Below, in pieces: positions 60,612 to 64,000 of a stretch of DNA of 64,000 nt. The translations under genes were made by a program, and so were the position numbers. Location of the stretch: assembly GCA_024220505.1 (NCBI GenBank), contig JAKZZE010000004.1, positions 1,302,001 through 1,366,000 of the forward strand. The letters run 5' to 3'. Numbering within the stretch: the first letter of the stretch is position 1; each line of letters begins with the position of its first letter. This stretch comes from Rhizopus arrhizus (taxonomy: Eukaryota; Mucoromycota; Mucoromycetes; Mucorales; Rhizopodaceae). The notes under the pieces were generated by a model. It did not search any database. It was not told the DNA's origin and saw only the letters and a program-made list of their open reading frames with translations.

Positions 60612-61675
60612 GCTACATTATTGATCAGAGTGAATTTATTGCTGGAACAATTGCTACTCATACTGAGCATTTAAAAACTGCACTTCTCAATGAATCTCTT
60701 CTGACTTGTCCAATGTTAAAAAAGCCAAAATATGAAGGTATCCGTTTGAAGGAGACAAACACAAAGCGTTATACTGTCCAGGTTTTTCGATCTGAAGATT
60801 GAAAAGTATGTGAGTGCGTCAGCTGCAGCGAAGCAGTTGGGTATCCACATTCGAACAGCGCAGGGATGGGTCAGCCAGCATAATGTGTGCCCTGATGATA
60901 TTTTGAGAGCTGTAAAAAAGTAGGTCGTAAGTTTATCTTGACCGAAGAACATAAAACGATTGTTATCAACTTTATGAGAAGTGAATGCAACCTTTCGTTG
61001 AAAAAAGCAGACTTTCATTCTATCGAAAGAAACAGTCCAGCAGAGATGGAGAAGCGACGCGATTGGGCTTGTAAATGGAAAAATACAAACATGAACTTCC
61101 TGACGAATTGTGTGTTTCTTGACAAGTCTGCTTTTTACGTTAATATGAAACGCTCAAGAGCTTGGTTCAAAAAAAGTGCACGAGGTATTGTTACCAGACC
61201 TACTACGAGAATAAACTCGGCGTCTATATTGGGCGCTATCTTTGCTGCAGGTTTGATTACAGTTAGTATAAAAAAACCAAGACCTGTTAAGAAGAGAAAG
61301 GCTGATGGATATATAAAGCTCAGGAACCTTAACGGGTCACTATATTAGTTTCTTAAAAATAATTCTTGATGAAATGGACAAATATCCAAATATAAAAGAT
61401 CACTATATAGTCATGGATAATGCACCCATTTACACGAATAAAAACATAAAGAAGTATAATGAGTATCGAGGATACAAATGTATGTATCTTCCTACTTATT
61501 CTCCTGAGCTTAATCTAATAGAATAATCCTAGACAGTGGCAAAGAGTAAGGTTAAGTGCCATAGGTTTTTGCAGGAAGATATTTTATCAAAAAGAATTAC
61601 GGAAGCCTGCAAAAGTGTGGAGAAAAATCGCTTCAAAAGATTCGTTTCGCATTCCTACAACTGATAGGATAAATA
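60539..61675 (+). pseudogene. DDE transposase pseudogene (Tc1/mariner group)
   Basis: Starts MSTNLLYEDGYGKVVEENVG and runs to FRSED, then shifts frame into a helix-turn-helix stretch EKYVSASAAAKQLGIHIRTA with QGWVSQHN. It shifts again into VGRKFILTEEHKTIVINFM, which joins directly to RSECNLSLKKADFHSIERNS, suggesting an internal deletion. The three catalytic acidic blocks are still visible: CVFLDKSAFYV (first Asp), HYIVMDNAPIYTNKNIKK (second Asp, after another shift) and YLPTYSPELNLIE (Glu), which is followed by two stops. It ends DILSKRITEACKSVEKNRFK. This order is that of Tc1/mariner DDE transposases that cut and paste at TA. It cannot make a functional protein. Confidence 0.85.
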
Positions 61676-62139
61676 TTGAAGCAAAGTGCCGATGTAATGA
61701 CCATAGGCGACTTCATCAAAAGTCAACAACGCGGAGATAAGAATCAGGTAAGCAATATCAGAAGTAGCTTTATTATTATTAAGATGATGATTCATGTCAG
61801 GTTGACACTATCTGATCCTGGTCAAACCGTTGTCTTTTCAAAAAGTGTCCACTAAAAAAACCAAAAGTGCTTAGGAATAGTTGGCAACATCCAAAAGAGA
61901 GTATGCTTTCATTGAAGGCAAAATTTCGGTGGTGCTAAATGATTTGTTGTTGTACTGCTGTTCTTGAGCTGAGATGAAACCAAAATCACGCGTTGGGCCA
62001 ATTCCCTAGTATTATCCTATAAGTGGTCATTGTCCTAAAAAAAAAGGGCGATTGAAAGAGATAGGGCGTGATTTCTTATTTTGGATCCAATAAGAATAAT
62101 TTCCGTCGTTGACCTGTCAAAGAAAAAAAAAAAATAGAA
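61676..62139. other. Transposon interior without genes
   Basis: About 460 bp between the transposase relic and the next coding fragment. No open frame stands out. The segment near 61990-62070 (GGGCCAATTCCC and GGGCGATTG) has a composition like the non-coding arms of element A. Confidence 0.3.
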
Positions 62140-62640
62140 AAAAAGACAAAGAACAAATGTAGGATACGGAGGGGTGAAGCGACTATCAATGGCTGGAAGC
62201 TACTTGGTGAATTAAGATCCCATACGACTGGCTATATTTGGCAAGAATTCCATTGATGGAAACAAATCATCTGGGAATTTAGCGATTCATGTTGCTGGTA
62301 AGATTCGTGTCTGAAAAAAAAAGTAGGAATTGGACAGATTATATTCTAACTGTATTTTTTGTTAGACCCCTTCATTACCTTTTATTTGATCATACTGCAT
62401 GCTAATGGATTGTATATCATGACGGAATTGCCTCGTTTTCAAATCCCAATGTTTGTCTTGAAAGCCCCTGCCTATTTCACAAACCTCAGTCGCCTAAAAA
62501 ATGGCATTTATACCTTTGAAACTTTCTGCACACCTAACAGCAACAATGACGATATCTCTTCTTGACGTCGTGGTTTCCTTCTTACCACTGATATTATGAT
62601 TGTATTGAATAAGGAAAAGAATAGGAAACGAAAAAACACG
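62140..62640 (+). pseudogene. Fragment of a dispersed Mucorales repeat family
   Basis: Plus-strand pieces read RLAIFGKNSIDGNKSSGNLA (IHVAG) and, after a short intron-like gap, DPFITFYLIILHANGLYIMT with ELPRFQIPMF, followed by a frame that runs to a stop at 62565. The pattern, a L.RLALF.K..ID....G.LAF.V.G..ITFYL......GLY.M.E. core, is one I know from many unannotated Mucorales proteins. An upstream stop and lack of other domains show it to be a relic. It is interrupted by the right arm of element B at 62837-63091. Confidence 0.45.
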
Positions 62641-62836
62641 GTGGACACTATGTTTCAAAATAAGCCTGTAGGTCGCCTCTCTCTCGTATTACACTTATTT
62701 CCATTCTTATCTACATCGTTTACATTCATTTCTATCCTTTATATCCTTTATAAATATGTATAACCCTCGTTCCTTGAGATATTTTCAGATAATAAAGTTA
62801 GGAAATAAAAAGGAGATTGTACTTGAAAACCTAGTC

Positions 62837-63091
62837 CATGAGTTCAGGACCAACATTCTCCTCAACAACCTTTCCATACCCATCCTCATACAAAAGATTT
62901 GTACTCATGTTGAAAAAAAAAAAAAAACACCAGAACAAAAAAAAAAAATACTCGCTCTCTCTATATATTTTCTTTATATTTTCGAGTGCCAGGAATTACA
63001 ACATGATTTCTGAGCAGGCGATGTGGTTCCTAAAACTACGACAAAGTTGAATTTGATTAGCCTGTGACATCGATTTTGATTGAATTCACTG
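62837..63091 (-). repeat. Right inverted arm of element B
   Basis: Inverted duplicate of the left arm. On the minus strand it encodes the transposase start (MSTNLLYEDGYGKVVEENVG and PELMD) and then a stop codon immediately after the arm. Confidence 0.88.
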
Positions 63092-63095
63092 GACA

Positions 63096-63345
63096 ATAAG
63101 TTTATACACCACCTGTGGTGGCCTGTGCCTCTGGAGAACTCATTGAAAAGGTGTTTTTGATGGATCGCCCTTTTGGCCAAATAAGGCAGCTACTGGAGCT
63201 ACTATTCTTCTTCCCAAACTACATCAAGAAAATCTACACCAGAAAGAATCCAAAGACAATAATCAGATACCACATTAATCTTATAATTTTATTCTGTATA
63301 CTTAAATATTTTCTTACAGTGTACGTCTAATGGCGACACTAGAAT
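63096..63345 (+). pseudogene. C-terminal fragment of dispersed family, copy 2
   Basis: About 250 bp closely matching 22029-22330, including the region encoding CLWRTH...KGVFDGSPFWPNKA and the downstream TTTTCTTACAG/TGTACGTCTAA splice-like end. Stops within the frame mark it as decayed. Confidence 0.7.
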
Positions 63346-63823
63346 AAACTTCTTATACACAAAAAAAATATTATATACCATATAATGATTTTGCAGACTA
63401 AAACTATAATTTGCCGAACTTCATTGGTACTTTATAGCAGACGTTGATAATGAGCATGTGCCTCAAACTTTGTCTTCTTTCCATGGTGATAAACCTTTAT
63501 CAATTGTTTGTTTTTGTAATTATATCCAAGTCGCCAATGACTTTATCAATGTATAAGATTGACTAATAGCCCAGGGGAACTTCAAAATTTGAAATAATAC
63601 TTAAATCACAAACTAAAACATACAGAATTTTCCAAATTGTTTATCTTTTCAATTTACGGTTGGCTGGTTGAGATTTTTCATTTCACACGATCTTGCTGTA
63701 TCCTGTATCTGAATTCAAGTAAAATACAGCATATCTTTATAAGCGACACTTATAGATAATGTTCGTTAACCAATAAAAATTGAAGCCAATCAATCACATA
63801 CCAATGACAGCAATTCTATAACT

Positions 63824-63859
<36 letters not shown>

Positions 63860-64000
63860 TCTGAAAGAATACCAATGAACTCAGTTTTGCCATTTGCAAC
63901 ATCTGTTTATCATCCAGTCTCTGTTGCCAAAAAACACTAGAGTTCTATAACCACTGGTGAAACTTCGTAAGTAGTCTTCGGGTTTATAAAATTATAGCGA
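63346..64000. other. AT-rich end of window, no gene seen
   Basis: No convincing coding frame. It contains a 31-base A run at 63826-63856. Confidence 0.4.

Larger units (their letters stand above)
60337..63091 (+). mobile_element. Element B: decayed Tc1/mariner-like transposon with inverted arms
   Basis: The left tip reads CAGTGAATTCAA next to TA (60335-60336), and an inverted copy ends at 63091. The arms (60337-60611 and 62837-63091) are nearly identical except for a 19-bp insertion in the left one (CAAACAATGTCGCAGCCAA), and they include both short poly(T) runs, the ATG and the first 24 codons of the transposase. The right flank lacks TA. The interior holds a broken transposase and, further right, unrelated repeat sequence, so this may be one long-TIR element or two copies facing each other. 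Confidence 0.65.

Overview
The window looks like nuclear DNA of an early-diverging filamentous fungus, most probably Mucoromycota (Mucorales-like). The evidence is AT-rich DNA, many introns of about 50-60 bp with GTAAGT/CTAAY/TAG signals, T-rich leaders, a multi-PAS white-collar protein, a two-finger SRE/Fep1-type GATA repressor, and decayed repeat families resembling ones I know from Mucorales. The species cannot be named from the sequence. No rRNA, tRNA or CRISPR was recognised. Exon coordinates below were joined by hand from splice signals and reading phase, and nearly all give phase-consistent models of normal family length.

Layout. 1-1324: 3'-truncated unidentified gene (-). 1965-3745: importin alpha. 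4143-5746: CEP120-like C2/DUF3668 protein, convergent with the GATA iron regulator at 5753-6742. 7677-8215: NTF2 (-). 8.2-12 kb: sparse, with a small possible Whi5-like gene at 10.6-11.0 kb. 12116-12373: small membrane protein. 13146-14409: secreted GDSL/SGNH esterase (-). 14666-15285: small secreted protein (-). 15532-16098: ribosomal protein eL33. 16480-17627: wrecked 4-hydroxyphenylpyruvate dioxygenase pseudogene. 17689-18554: MED18 (-). 19228-19754: AIM19-like. 21-23.5 kb: decayed repeats and a transposase stub. 23871-24643: V-ATPase c''. 24799-28152: UBE3A-like AZUL+HECT ubiquitin ligase (-). 28961-31164: PUF RNA-binding protein. 31397-32965: F-box protein (-). 33.8-34.4 kb: decayed family copy. 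34998-36072: sphingolipid C4-hydroxylase. 36420-37466: DCN1-like NEDD8 ligase. 38628-40001: pyruvate dehydrogenase E1 alpha. 40196-41571: RMD1-family mitochondrial protein. 41845-42610: secreted protein (-). 44346-46108: RFT1. 46389-47509: unidentified four-Cys protein. 49188-51681: white-collar photoreceptor. 52156-55103: DPP8/9-like peptidase. 58261-59176: SHO1 osmosensor. 59389-60313: tRNA-splicing endonuclease SEN2.

The right end (55.3-63.4 kb) is accessory. Element A (55361-57876) has inverted arms of about 480-510 bp, matching CAGCTG tips and flanking TA dinucleotides, and carries a spliced gene with a serine-recombinase-like fold (VIGYARKS) whose usual DRLxR arginines are missing. Its arms contain the promoter and the first ~48 codons, so the opposite arm encodes an 85-residue protein sharing only that N-terminus. 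Element B (60337-63091) is a decayed Tc1/mariner-like transposon with the same design on a smaller scale. This pair is the most unusual feature of the window. The rest is ordinary housekeeping and signalling genes on both strands, with no operon-like organisation.
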